Assembly (NCBI GenBank): GCA_007922225.1
Contig: ML679956.1
Span: 77,203,848-77,267,847, forward strand
Reading direction: 5' to 3'
Length of the DNA: 64,000 bases
Source: Emydura subglobosa
Taxonomy: Eukaryota > Chordata > Testudines > Chelidae
Of this stretch, positions 51,818 through 61,429 are shown one piece after another; within the stretch, counting starts at the first letter, position 1; each line of letters starts with the position of its first letter. Under the pieces are notes generated by a model that had not been told where the DNA came from, made no database searches, and worked only from the letters and a program-made list of their open reading frames with translations. The translations under genes and the position numbers were made by a program.

Positions 51818-52525
51818 AATCATAGAAGATGAGGGTTGGAAGGGACCTCAGGAGGTCATCTAGTCCAACCCACTGCTCAAAGCAGGACCAATCCCAATTA
51901 AATCATCCCAGCCAGGGCTATGTTTAGCCAGGCCTTAAAAACCTCTAAGGATGGAGATTCCACCACCTCCCTAGTAACCCATTCCAGTGCTTCACCACCC
52001 ACCTAGGGAAAAACTTTTTCCTAATGTCCAACCTAGACCTCAACCACTGCAACTTCAGACCATTGTTCTGTCATCTGCCACCGCTGAGAACAGACTAGCA
52101 CTGTCTTCCATGGAACCCCCCTTCAGGTTTTTAAAGGCTGCTATCAAATCCCCCCTCATTCTTCTTTTCTAAACAAGCCTAGTTCCCTCAGCCTCTCCTC
52201 ACAAGTCTTGTGCTCCAGCCCCCTCATCATTTTCATTGCCCTCCACTGGACTCTCTCCAATTTGTCCACATCCTTCCTGTAGTGGGTGGCCCAAAACAGT
52301 ACACAATGCTCTAAATGTGGCCTCACCAATACTGAACAGAGGGGAATAATCATGTCCTTTGATCTGCTGGCAATGCTCCTACTAATGCAGCACAATATGC
52401 CTTTAGCCTTCTTGGCAACCAGGGCACACTGCTGAGTCATCTCCAGCTTCTTGTCCACTGTAACCCCCAGGTCATTTTCTGCAGAACTTCTGCCTAGCCA
52501 GTCAGTCCCCAGTCTGCAGCAGAAA
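51818..52525 (-). pseudogene. CR1 LINE, ORF2 C-terminus plus 3' tail, antisense
   Basis: The minus-strand frame of 135 codons includes 'AENDLGVTVDKKLEMTQQC', '[20 protein letters not shown]', 'SVLVRPHLEHCVLFWATHY' and '[19 protein letters not shown]'. The tail continues to 'aaatcatagaagatgaggg' at 51,818. A stop replaces the frame shortly after 'FRKEE'. It lacks the endonuclease and the reverse-transcriptase core. It resembles the sense copy at 44,238-44,888 in layout. Confidence 0.93.
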
Positions 52526-52665
52526 TCTTTCAGCTTCTGAAAAAAAGATGGTTTTAAAAGCAATACACAAACAAGATAGATGAGTATGTATGGGGCTAGA
52601 TTCTAGATAGATATCTATGGGGATAGACCGATCGTATGCAACCTCTCCTCCAAATGTCTTAGAGA
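52526..52665. other. Spacer between two LINEs
   Basis: About 140 bases with the ATC-rich 'tagatagatatctatgggg'. It may belong to the 5' region of the following LINE. Confidence 0.35.
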
Positions 52666-53334
52666 GGGAAATGCACTTCTAGGATGGAGGCTGGCACCAT
52701 TGATTAAGAGAGCTTTAAACTAGGGAGTTGGGGGAGATGGTTGGGAGATGCCCAGATAATCTCCACGCCTGAGTTTAGCACTGAGCGGGAGGAAAATGAA
52801 GTAAGAAAGGACCCAGCAGTGGGGAGCAGATTGAACATTAAGAGGGAGGGTAGCATAGATACCAGTCTAATAGGTGATATTGGCAGTAGAATGACTGTGT
52901 CAAATCAGGTAAGGAATGTGAGCGAAGCCAAAGAGCAAAAATTAAGATGTTTGTTTACCAATGCGAGCAGCCTGGGTAACAAAATGGATGAACTAGAGCT
53001 ACTGGTAGAGGAAGTGAAACCAGATAAGACAGAGTCTATCTGGGTAAACATCACATTGGGGAAGACAACTACTAGAGCTTCCCCTGGGATAGTGCTTGGG
53101 GTGTGCTACAGACCACCGGGATCTGATTTGGGCATGGATAGAGACCTCTTTAAGGCTTTTAATGAAATAAATACTACTGGGAACTGTGTGATTATGGGAG
53201 ACTTTCGCTTTCCAGATATAGACTGGAGGACAAGTGCTAGTAATAATAATAGGGCCAGGATTTTCCTGGATGTGATAGCTGGCAGATTCCTTCACCAAAT
53301 ATTACTGAACCAACAAGAGGGGATGCCATTTTAG
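52666..53334 (+). pseudogene. LINE ORF2 endonuclease domain, internally deleted
   Basis: The 5' region begins near 'ctaggatggaggctggcacc'. The frame from 52,741 (197 codons) carries three endonuclease landmarks of the CR1 clade: 'FTNASSLGNKMDELE' near residues 77-91, 'VCYRPPGS' near 121 and 'GDFRFPDIDW' near 154. In the family the box is GDFN, so the catalytic Asn is Arg here. Between 'EEVKPDK' and 'ESIWVNI' (about 53,024) the central endonuclease segment with its catalytic Glu appears to be missing; this is inferred from family order. A one-base loss near 53,300 shifts the frame, and the protein ends at a stop at 53,332. Confidence 0.9.
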
Positions 53335-53714
53335 ATGTGGTATTGGTGAGTAGTGAGGGCTTCATAGAAGAACTGGTTGTAGGGGACAGCTTTGGTTTGA
53401 GCGACCATGAGCTAATTCAGTTCAAACTAAATGGAAGGATAAACAAAAATCGATCTGTGACTAGAGTCTTTGACTTCAAAAGGGCTAACTTTAAAAAAAT
53501 AAGGGAATTTAGTTGGGGAAGTGGACTGGACTGAAGAACTCATGGATTTAAAGGTGGAGCAGGCTTGGAATTAGTTCCTGCAACTTTGACTTGAAGTATC
53601 TGAAGTCTGCATCCCAAGCAAGGGAAAAAAGTTCATAGGCAAGAGTTGTAGACCAAGCTGGATGAGTAAGCATCTCAGACAGGTGATTAAGAGAAAGCAG
53701 AAAGCCTACAAGGA
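53335..53714 (+). pseudogene. LINE ORF2, end of endonuclease and linker
   Basis: In a new phase the frame from 53,337 reads 'LVSSEGFIEELVVGDS', then 'SDHELIQFKLNG', the conserved Ser-Asp-His end of the endonuclease, then 'FDFKRANFKKIREF'. A stop at 53,532 closes it. The following 180 bases are linker sequence with further stops. The order confirms that this is the same element as the flanking parts. Confidence 0.88.
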
Positions 53715-54461
53715 GTGGAAGATGGAGGGATCAGCAAGGAAAACTTCCTCTTGGAGGTCAGAACATGTGGAGATAAAGTGAGAAAGGCCAAAAGCCAAGT
53801 AGAGTTGGACCTTGCAAAGGGAATTAAAACCAATAGTAAAAGGTTCCATAGCCATATAAATAGGAAGAAAACCAAGAAAGAAGAAGTGAGACTGCTGAGC
53901 ACTGAGGATAGGGTGGAGGTTAAGGATAATCTAGACATGGCCAAATATCAAAACAAATACTTTGCCTCCGTTTTTAATGAGGCTAATGATGATCTTGGGC
54001 ATAGTGCTAGGGTGGCTAATGGGAATGAGGATATGGAGGTAGAAATTACCACATCCGAGGTAGAAGCCAAACTTGAACATCTTAATGGGATTAAATCAGG
54101 GGCTGGATAATCTCCATCCAAGAATATTAAAGGAACTAACACATGAAATTGTAAACCCATTAGCAAGGATTTTTAATGGATCTGTAAACTCAGGGGCTGT
54201 ACCATATGACTGGAGAATTGCTAATATAGTTCTTATTTTTAAGAAAGGGAAAAAAGTGATCCGGGTAACTACAGGCCTGGTAGTTTGACCTCAGTAGTAT
54301 GCAAAGTCTTGGAAAAAAGTTTGAAAGAGAAAGTAATTAAGGACATCAAAGTTAATGGTAATTGAGATAAAATACAACATGGCTTTACAAAAGATAGATC
54401 GTACCAGACCAGTCTGATCTCTTTTTTTGAGATAACAACTTTTTTAGACAAAGGGCATGCA
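53715..54461 (+). pseudogene. LINE ORF2, linker and N-terminal reverse transcriptase
   Basis: A 131-codon frame (53,715-54,110) is lysine-rich and includes 'DKVRKAKSQVELDLAKGIK' and 'KYQNKYFASVFNE'. After a phase change the frame at 54,073-54,288 reads 'LHPRILKELTHEIVNPLARI' and 'DWRIANIVLIFKKGKK', the first reverse-transcriptase block. A further shift near 54,250 and a stop near 54,364 lead into the core domain. The pattern is three disabling changes in 400 bases. Confidence 0.9.
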
Positions 54462-55262
54462 GTGGATCTAATTTACCTAGATTTCAGTAAGGCATTTGCT
54501 ATGGTTTCACATGGTGAATTATTAGTTAAATTGGAAAAGATGGGGATTAATATGAAAATTGAAAGATGGATAAAGAACTGGCTAAAGGGGAGACTACAAC
54601 GGGTCATACTGAAAGGTGAACTGTCGGGCTGGAGAGAGGTTACTAGTGGAGTTCCTCAGGGATTGTTCTTGGGACCAGTCTTATTTAACTTTTTTGTTAC
54701 TGACCTTGGCACAAAAAGTGGGAGTGTGCTAATACAGCCTGTGGATGACACAAAGTTGGGAGGTATTGCCAATACAGAGAAGGACTGGGATATCATACAA
54801 GACAAACTGGATGACCTTGTAAAGTGGAGTAATGGAAATAAGATGAAATTTAATAGTGGAAAGTGCAAACTCATGCATTTAAGGACTAATAATAAGAATT
54901 TCTGCTATAAGATGGGGATGCATCACTTGGAAGTGACAGAGGAGAAGGACCTGGGTGTATTGGTTGATCACAGGATGACTATGAGCCGCCAATGTGATGT
55001 GGCTGTGAAAAAAGCTATTGCAGTCCTTGGATGCATCAGACGAGGTATTTCCAGTAGACATAAGGAGGTGTTAGTACCGTTATACAAGGCGCTGGTGAGA
55101 CCTCATCTGGAATACTATGTTCAGTTCTACTCCCCCATATTTAAGAAAGATGAATTCAAACTGGAACAGGTGCAGAGAAGGGCTACTAGAATGATCCGTG
55201 GAATGGAAAACCTGCCTTATGAGAGGAGACTCAAAGAGCTTGGCTTGTTTAGCCTAAGCTAA
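54462..55262 (+). pseudogene. LINE ORF2, reverse transcriptase core and C-terminus
   Basis: This is the longest frame in the window, 266 codons. Motif A is 'IYLDFSKAFAMVSH' at residues 4-17. It keeps the first Asp but has Ala where the family usually has a second Asp. Motif B is 'TSGVPQGLFLGPVLFN'. Motif C, normally FADD or YADD, is 'PVDD' at 54,738-54,749, with both Asp kept. The C-terminal region has 'VTEEKDLGVLVDHRMTMSRQ', 'VKKAIAVLGCIRRGI', 'LVRPHLEYYVQF' and 'ERRLKELGLFSLS'. Without a correct upstream frame and endonuclease it cannot be functional. The family is CR1-like, from a different subfamily than the copies at 27,118 and 44,238. Confidence 0.95.
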
Positions 55263-55512
55263 AGAAGGCTGAAGGGAGATATGATTGCTCTCTATAAATA
55301 CATCAGATGGATAAATACCAGGGAGGGAGAGGAATTATTTAAATTCAGCACCAGTGTGGACACAAGAACTAATGGATATAAACTGGCCATCAGGAAGTTT
55401 AGACTTGAAATTAGATGCAGGTTTCTAACCTCAGAGGAGTGAAGTTCTGGAATAGCCTTCCAAGGGGAGCAGTGGGGGCAAAAAACCTAGCTGGCTTCAA
55501 AACTGAGCTTGG
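55263..55512 (+). mobile_element. LINE 3' tail, part 1
   Basis: After the ORF come 'gaaggctgaagggagatatg', 'aaattcagcaccagtgtgga', 'gaatagccttccaaggggag' and 'ctggcttcaaaactgagctt'. This continues the ORF's C-terminal coding style and then the tail. An insertion follows. Confidence 0.88.
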
Positions 55513-55910
55513 TACATCTGTTGTGGAAAAGAACATGCAGCTTCTCTTTAGGGTCAAATCGAGTAGAGCCTTATTCTGACAGACACACAGAGCGCTATGG
55601 CCATAGGGGAGCCCTGGACAGCACAGAGTTCCTGTGCTGCTGTCAGGGACTCCATCTACTCTCGAATATGGATGGCTTATATAGGATAGCTCTTCACATA
55701 TTGATCTCATAGTAGAGTCTAACGGCTACCTCCTTATCTGTTACAAGAATAGCTGGGGGCAATTACAAAAGCAGCTAGTTTTGAAAAACTGCTTAAAGCG
55801 CAATCAACAGTGTTCAGCGGGTTTTTTCCATCTATAGTCATGCTAACTTACATTTTCATCATTAATTTCAGTGTAAAGCCTACCAGGCCTTGATTCTGTG
55901 TTTCCACAAA
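55513..55910. mobile_element. About 395-bp insertion of unknown family in the LINE tail
   Basis: Host tail sequence stops at about 55,512 and resumes at about 55,911. Near its ends, TTGTGGAAA (55,521-55,529) and TTTCCACAA (55,901-55,909) are exact inverted repeats of nine bases. I see no target duplication and no coding frame with a domain (the 67-codon plus frame and 99-codon minus frame overlap). It may be a small DNA transposon. Confidence 0.6.
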
Positions 55911-56375
55911 CCTATGGAGGGGATGGTGTGATGGGACAGCCTAGTTTGGCAATTGACTGATCTTTGATTATTAGTGGTAGATATGCCAATCACCTGTGAA
56001 GGGATGTTAGATAGGGTAGGTTCTGAGTTATTACAGAGAATTCTTTTTTGGGTATCTGGCTGGTGAGTCTTGCCCATGTGCTCAGATTTTAATGGCTTGC
56101 TCTGGGGGAAAATTCCTTCCTGAGCCCAAATATGGTGGATTGGAAAAGGCTTTGGGGTTTTTTGCCTTCCTCTGTAGCATGGGGCACGGCGCACTTGCTG
56201 GTGGAGTCTCTGTACCTTAAAGTCTTTAAACCATGATTTGAGGACTTGAATAAGTCAGTCACAGGTTAGAGGTTTATTACAGCAGTGGGTGGATGAGGTT
56301 CTGTGGCCTGCGTTGTGCAGGAGTCAGACTAGATGATCATATTGGTCACTTCTGACCTTAGAGTCTATGAAGCTG
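55911..56375 (+). mobile_element. LINE 3' tail, part 2, with terminus
   Basis: It resumes with 'ctatggaggggatggtgtga', then 'cacctgtgaagggatgttag', 'gggggaaaattccttcctga', 'ggcacggcgcacttgctggt' and 'ttgaggacttgaataagtca', ending 'cttctgaccttagagtctat'. This matches the tail at 38,555-38,970 and closes the LINE. Confidence 0.92.
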
Positions 56376-56660
56376 AGTCTATTATAAATGCTAAATACAT
56401 AAAAGGCAAAGATCCCTTCAATCCCCCGCCATCAAAATTCAACTTCCTCTGGAATGGATTGTTGGCAACAATTATAAATGGCACCAGCAATTATTATAAA
56501 TCAGCTATTAGGCAAGTAAAGAAGAATGCCTTATCCAATGAGGGAATTTGAATAGGTCAATATGTATACCTGTGTGGGAATTTGGTCAGGATAATAGAAA
56601 AGATGCTGGTACCTTTGCAAAATGTGCCATGAGATCTTTACTGATCTGGATCAGGACCTC
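56376..56660. other. No recognised feature
   Basis: AT-rich unique-looking sequence. Confidence 0.4.
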
Positions 56661-56892
56661 ACTGTGACGTCCCATCTCAAACACAGCACCTTCTGTAGCA
56701 GAATGCCATCTAGTACCATGCCACAGGGTATTGGTTTTGCACTGGCTCGAAAGGAAAGCATGTCATTTATTACAATCAGACATCATTTCTAGCAGCACCC
56801 TGGGTTTTCAGTGGAGGTCTCCCATGCAAGTGCCAACCAGGCCCAAAGCTCCTTAGCTTGTGAAATGAATCAAGCACTGCAAAATGACTTCA
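56661..56892 (-). repeat. 5S-rRNA-derived SINE, antisense
   Basis: Read antisense, 'gcagcaccctgggttttcag', 'ggaggtctcccatgcaagtg', 'ccaaccaggccc' and 'ccttagcttgtgaaat' follow the reverse complement of 5S rRNA over about 60-80 bases (56,793-56,870). The body continues leftward through 'gcctccc'-free sequence to 'gacgtcccatctcaaacaca' at 56,668. Head-plus-body order is that of amniote 5S-derived SINEs such as AmnSINE1-type elements. The 5S part is too diverged to be a gene. Confidence 0.72.
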
Positions 56893-57092
56893 GGAGTCCT
56901 ATCTCGTTACACAGCTGGCCTCCCATGTTGATACATTGCTAGGAATGGAATTACCAATTTAAGCGACTGATTATTAAAGCATAAAACCTAACCTCACTGT
57001 AAAATATTGCTGTCCATAAACAACCCACAAACACAATAAGTCTCTGTGACCCCAGCAAGCCCATATGATTTTGTTATGATTTTACTCCATTG
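56893..57092. other. No recognised feature
   Basis: Unique-looking sequence. Confidence 0.35.
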
Positions 57093-57093
57093 T

Positions 57094-57190
57094 ATGATTC
57101 ATAGTCCAGAAGGCTAAAAGAGACTATTACGAACATCCAGTCTGGCATCCTGCCTAGCACAGACTAGAGAACCTCAAGTCACTGATTCCC
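57094..57190 (-). mobile_element. CR1 3'-terminal fragment, antisense
   Basis: The words 'gattcatagtccagaaggct', 'agactattacgaacatccag' and 'agcacagactagagaacctc' are a degraded antisense CR1 terminus. Confidence 0.55.
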
Positions 57191-57684
57191 ACAATGAGTC
57201 CAATGACTTTTGGAAAAGAGATGAAAGTCCTTTTCTCTGGGACATCCTGGCCCCATTGTTACGTGGCCAATTTGGGGGTTAGGCCCTTGATTCCAAATCC
57301 ACCGGTGGGGATCAAAGTGTATTGCAGTGTGATGGGATGGCTTTGACCGAATGCAGGGCTGTGGCTTGCGGGGAAAGGAATGTCGTATCTGTGTCCATGG
57401 CTGTCCATCTTCATGGGTCAAGTTCCGCCCTCAGATAAAGACGCATCCAACTCCCACGAAGTCACTGTGTGACTGTAGGCAGAATTTGGCCCTGTGTGAG
57501 TAGTTTGGTACCACTACGGTTTTCACCTACCAACAATCCAAGGGGGCCTCAGTCCTCGATAGGAAGTGGCCTTTGGAGAAGTTGTCAGCCGTGAAGGACC
57601 TGCACAGGGACTGGAGCCAAAAGAAGGTGAAATTCTAAACAAAAGTATGGATTTATCAGACCTGTTACTTCAGATCTTCTGATG
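57191..57684. other. No recognised feature
   Basis: Unique-looking sequence with one 80-codon minus-strand frame of no recognisable kind. Confidence 0.4.
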
Positions 57685-58005
57685 TGGATCTGAAACACAG
57701 ACCTTGCATAAACAAGACATCAGGAGGCTGGAGGCATTTCACGTATGTGTTGCCTCTGGCAGCTGTTGGACACGAGATGGTTTGATTTTATCAGGAATAG
57801 GGATATATTATTGACAACTGGCTTCAATAAGTTCAAAGTAACCCTTGGTCACTACCAGGGGACGTTTTTTGGTCATATAGCCCAACTCGGAGATAAAGTG
57901 TCCGCACAGCAAACCCAGAAGGTCGGACTCGAGGTCAGGAGGGGACACTGCCTGGCCCTGGACGGGATGTTGACCATGATTAACATGGATACACCAGGTC
58001 AGTAA
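57685..58005 (+). pseudogene. Non-CR1 LINE C-terminal fragment
   Basis: The translation from about 57,700 has 'RRLEAFHVCV', then 'TRWFDFIRNRDIL' and 'FFGHIAQL', followed by a Val-rich 'KVGLEVRRGHCL'. The family order known to me is an 'LE-FH-x-C-x-RILGIRW-x-D-x-x-x-N' block, then 'GH-x-x-R-x', in the C-terminal region of several non-LTR retrotransposon lineages, past the reverse transcriptase. Several consensus residues are changed and the reverse transcriptase is absent. The 86-codon frame at 57,745 covers most of it. The exact clade is uncertain. Confidence 0.62.
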
Positions 58006-58730
58006 TAACCCTGTGGAGCTATTAGGCATCTGAAATAAGGCTGTGCAATGTGGCCATGGATGCTGCTATGGCCCCTGGCGGTCTAAGTGCATTGTTGATG
58101 TAGCTGAAGAAGAAGCAGTGAGGTCAGGAGGAGCCTTTCCCTTCACGCTGCGGCAGGATGAACACCCAGGGGAGAGCATGCGCCCTGGGGAATTGAATAG
58201 GAAGAAGCAGACCTGCCTGGCCATCCCTGCACCGTTCCCTCTGGGACCCTGCAGTTGGGACAGCACTTCTGCAGAGCAGGGGTGCACGTCTGGAGTGGGC
58301 AGGGAGGCATGGCCCCCTCAAACCAGAGGTGAGGCGTGGTGGGGGGGGGCACGCAGGGTCACGTGACACTTCCCTCCCCCCTGATTTCTGCAAGTGCAAA
58401 GTTGCCCTGCGGGGCTTGCTCTGCTCGGCCTGTGGGGTGGGTTAAGGGGGAAATCTGCCCTTCCCACACTGCACCTTTTGGTTCGCGGGGAGCAGAGGGG
58501 GTGGGATGGAGCAGTTGTTCCCCTGCGAGCCAAGTTGCTGCCTGAGCAGCTGGACGCCATCTCCTGGATCTTAGTGTCTGCCTGTCTGAGGGAGGACAGG
58601 GCAAGGGGTAGGGGTGGAGGAGAAGAGACCGTGGGGGAAGAGAGAGGGTGGGATAGGAAACCTGCAGTGAATGCGGGGAGAATCAGAGCGGATGGGCAGC
58701 CAGATGGTGTCCTCATCAGGGCACTTCCAG
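58006..58730. other. GC-rich block without a recognised gene
   Basis: At least eight frames of 69-132 codons overlap on both strands between 58,043 and 58,756. None has a domain. CpG is present but not dense enough to claim a CpG island by eye. The overlapping frames reflect composition. Confidence 0.45.
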
Positions 58731-58731
58731 C

Positions 58732-58855
58732 TAGGGTGACCAGACGGCAAGCATGAAAAATCAGGACATGGGGTGGGAGGGTAATCGGTGCCTATATAAG
58801 ACAAAGCCCCAAATGTCAGGACTGTCCCTATAAAAATCAGGTCATCTGGTCACCC
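58732..58855 (-). mobile_element. GGTGACC inverted-repeat element, reverse orientation
   Basis: It starts 'tagggtgaccagacggcaag' and ends 'gtcatctggtcaccc'. The body 'gtgcctatataagacaaagc' and 'ggactgtccctataaaaatc' is the reverse complement of the copy at 43,387. Ends are intact, but I see no target duplication. Confidence 0.9.
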
Positions 58856-59322
58856 GCCTGCCAGCAGCTGGCCCCCCTGACCCTTAGGAGACAGCCCTAG
58901 ATAAGCGGCAGTCAGAGGAGCCTGGGCTGTGTCAGAGGAACAGAACTGCTGGGTCAGGCTGGTATTGGGATACTGATGATGTTCAAGGGGAGGGTTCTCA
59001 ATATCATGCAGATCGGAGGAGCCGCGAATCTGGATACTGGCCCCTTCTGCCGGTGATTGTAAGTGATAGCTAAAAAGCCTTTTTAAACGCCTTTCTCCAC
59101 TTCCCCTTTGGGCCAGATTCTGATGCACTCACTCAGGCTGAGGAGGACCCAACTCTGCAAGTAGCCGTTATTTTTCAGATCACAGCTGCAGACACCACCC
59201 GCAGCTAAGAGCAGACCCTTCTTGTGCCTGACCCTTAACATACAGTGCAGTAGAGACACGAAACACGCACAGGTTAAATAGACACCATGGACAAAGTGTA
59301 GGAGGGGAAACAGAGGGTCCAC
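58856..59322. other. No recognised feature
   Basis: Unique-looking sequence; 'gccagattctgatgcactca' near 59,112 is a hairpin-family half motif. Confidence 0.4.
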
Positions 59323-59324
59323 AA

Positions 59325-59543
59325 CCATAAAGTGTCCTGTGGCAGCATCAGAGCCTGGGCCAACTGATCCGGGCTCACGGGGCTCCTGCTATGAGACTGC
59401 GAAGAGCAGTGTAGACGTTTGGGCCCAGGCGGGAGCCCAGGCTTTGAGACATGGAGAATGGGAGGGTTGCAGAGCCTCGACACAGCTGACCTAGGCTCTG
59501 GGACTCACTGCTGCAGGACTTCTTTGCCGTGTAGATGTACCCA
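59325..59543. mobile_element. Fold-back element of the TGTAGATGTACCC family, partial
   Basis: The right end 'ttctttgccgtgtagatgta' with 'ccc' matches the left end of 42,876 in reverse. Inside, 'gcagtgtagacgtttgggcc' and 'gggagcccaggctttgagac' match the family. The left end is not preserved. Confidence 0.7.
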
Positions 59544-59640
59544 GAGAAGGGACACGGGCCTGCCGAATGTCCGAGCTGAGTTAGAATCCGGATCTTTCGC
59601 ATCCCAAGCCAGTGGCTTACTTACTGGACCCCACTGCTTC
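59544..59640 (-). repeat. SINE-like fragment, antisense
   Basis: The words 'gagttagaatccggatcttt' and 'cccaagccagtggcttactt' resemble the antisense tRNA-like start of a MIR-type SINE. Confidence 0.45.
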
Positions 59641-60400
59641 TGAGACACCAGGGGGGTTGCTTATTGAGGAAGGTGCCACTTGACTTAAAGCGGGCAGGAT
59701 CTGCCCCTTGCAGAAGCCTGGGTCCTTTCGTTTGTTTTGTGAGTTACCATGAAATCACATCCACAGATGAACGAAATCAATCAGGCACAGGCTTTCACTG
59801 AGACTTTTGTGTATTCTTTTTTAGGAAAAAAAAAGTAAAATCCCTTCTGCTCTTTAGTCTTTCAGATCAAAAAGCTTAAAAGATGGAGAAGACTGGAGTA
59901 AAGTTGGTGTGCGTGGGTGAACCCCCCGCCGCAACTAACATCAACCAAAAATCAAATACCATCCAATAGGAGAGGGCTAAGGAAACTGCAGTGATTTGAT
60001 GTAATTGGGACCAACGGCAAAGAAACACAGTTAGGCTTGTGTTTGTTTTCCTGGACCTGTTTCTATGGAGTTAAAGTCTAATTGTCATTAGCTACCAGTT
60101 GGCTGCTTCGGTTTATTTCCAGTCATTGGAGTTTATTAGGGGCCATGCTGTAACATTAAAGCAAACAGAGTCTACCACAAGCCCTTCTTGGAGGAAGAGA
60201 GAGGAATGATGTTTAATTAGCTGCACTAAACTGTCTGCATGAGCAGGTGACGGGATGTGCTGTGGAATTAGACTGGAGAGTGGGCTGATGACATCCTGGA
60301 TGGCGTTCTGGAAACACAGCCCTAAAACATTGCATGAGGGACGCTGGGAGCAGGGGTCTGGTCTGTTGGTAGAGCAAGAGAGAGGAAATGGCTATGTAGA
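59641..60400. other. Unique block, possible conserved non-coding DNA
   Basis: Between 59,990 and 60,240 there are no repeat signatures. Words such as 'gtctaattgtcattagctac', 'tttattaggggccatgctg' and 'atgatgtttaattagctgc' contain TAATT cores. This is only a textural hint at regulatory DNA. Confidence 0.38.
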
Positions 60401-60404
60401 TGCT

Positions 60405-60480
60405 GCAGGCCTGATTCTCCGCTCACATACACACTGGCATAAATCAGGAGCAACTCTGCTGAAGTTATACCAGTCTGGAA
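60405..60480. repeat. Hairpin repeat of the GATCTGGCCC family, variant ends
   Basis: It reads 'gcaggcctgattctccgctc', 'actggcataaatcaggagca' and 'ctgctgaagttataccagtc'. The arms pair around 'aatcaggagcaact'. Confidence 0.52.
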
Positions 60481-60549
60481 GAAGCCTGAGTGATTGGAGA
60501 ATTGAATGCCAAGGCTGGAACTTCCAAAGCTTCTTGGCATTGGTCTGAA

Positions 60550-60645
60550 TCTGTCCCCCCTGAGGTCAATGGGGGCTTTTACCATTGATTTCAGTGAGAT
60601 AAGAGCTAGGATTTTCAAAGGCACTCAGGGCTGGCCTATCTTGAA
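60550..60645. repeat. Hairpin-type repeat fragments
   Basis: 'tgaggtcaatgggggctttt' and 'accattgatttcagtgagat' form imperfect arms, and 'gctaggattttcaaaggcac' is the start of a second hairpin type. Confidence 0.45.
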
Positions 60646-60882
60646 CGTTCAGTAACCCAGATGCTAACATAAGGCTATATTGTCCAGAGTTCAGAGCAGT
60701 CAGGGATCCTCAGTGCTATTCCTATTTCTGACACTGCTTCAGCAGGGGTGAATTCCATCCCAATGTAGAGAGAGGCAGGGCCTAGATTCATGTAGCCAGT
60801 TAAGGATTGGCCCAGGCTGTCTGCATAGTGGCCTAGTGGCTAGACCAGCCCTAGAAAGACCCCATTACACTAAACAAAAATA
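60646..60882. other. No recognised feature
   Basis: Unique-looking sequence; 'agtggcctagtggctagacc' near 60,826 is a SINE-like tRNA-derived word. Confidence 0.38.
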
Positions 60883-60884
60883 TG

Positions 60885-61095
60885 GTTCCTGGGGCTCAGG
60901 AGACTTGCATTCTAGTCCTGGCTCTGTTACTGGCCAGCTGGTGACCTTGGGCAAATCACTTGGCCTCTCTGTGCCTCAGTTTCCCCATCTGTAAAATGGG
61001 GATAATAATATTGACCTCTATGGTAAAGTGTTTTGCAATCTACTGTTGAAAAGGGCTATATAAAGCTAGATTATTATTATTATTATTATTATTAC
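60885..61095 (+). repeat. MIR-like SINE, sense, with ATT tail
   Basis: It runs 'ggctcaggagacttgcattc', 'tagtcctggctctgttactg', 'gtgaccttgggcaaatcact', 'ctctgtgcctcagtttcccc' and 'atctgtaaaatggggataat', then 'taaagtgttttgcaatctac' and an ATT trinucleotide array at 61,070-61,094. It is the best-preserved MIR in the window. Confidence 0.93.
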
Positions 61096-61428
61096 AGAAA
61101 GTCAGCACAAGGCCCAAGCACCATTTAAGCCCCCAAAACAGGACATCATTGATGAGGTGGTTTGTTGGCCCCCTGCAGATGGGTGAATGTCAGATCACGT
61201 GACTTTTGTCAAGTTACGTAGGTTGAAGAGTCAAACCTGGCTGCCCCAAGTTTATTATTATAGGTGGAGCAGGGAACGCCACCTGTAGTTAATATTGCCC
61301 AACACCTCTCCTTGTAAGAAATCTGTTTTTAGGTGCTTAGAACTTTGCCCCACTTTAACCATTCAGGCTGAAATTTCCCACCCTAGATGTCTGCCTGAGG
61401 CTGAAAATACTCATGTGTCATGGGGTCT
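61096..61428. other. No recognised feature
   Basis: Mostly unique; 'gatgggtgaatgtcagatca' and 'gtcaagttacgtaggttgaa' may be SINE remnants. Confidence 0.35.
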
Positions 61429-61429
61429 A

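Noticed and set aside
56793..56870. Possible 5S rRNA gene
   Set aside because: The match is partial and diverged, and a SINE body continues from it.
58043..58756. Cluster of frames of 69-132 codons in a GC-rich block
   Set aside because: At least eight overlap on both strands. Stop codons are rare in GC-rich DNA, and no frame has a domain.
903..60645. CRISPR array suggested by recurrent short palindromic repeats
   Set aside because: The repeats are scattered over tens of kilobases with no regular spacing or spacers, and the DNA is vertebrate.
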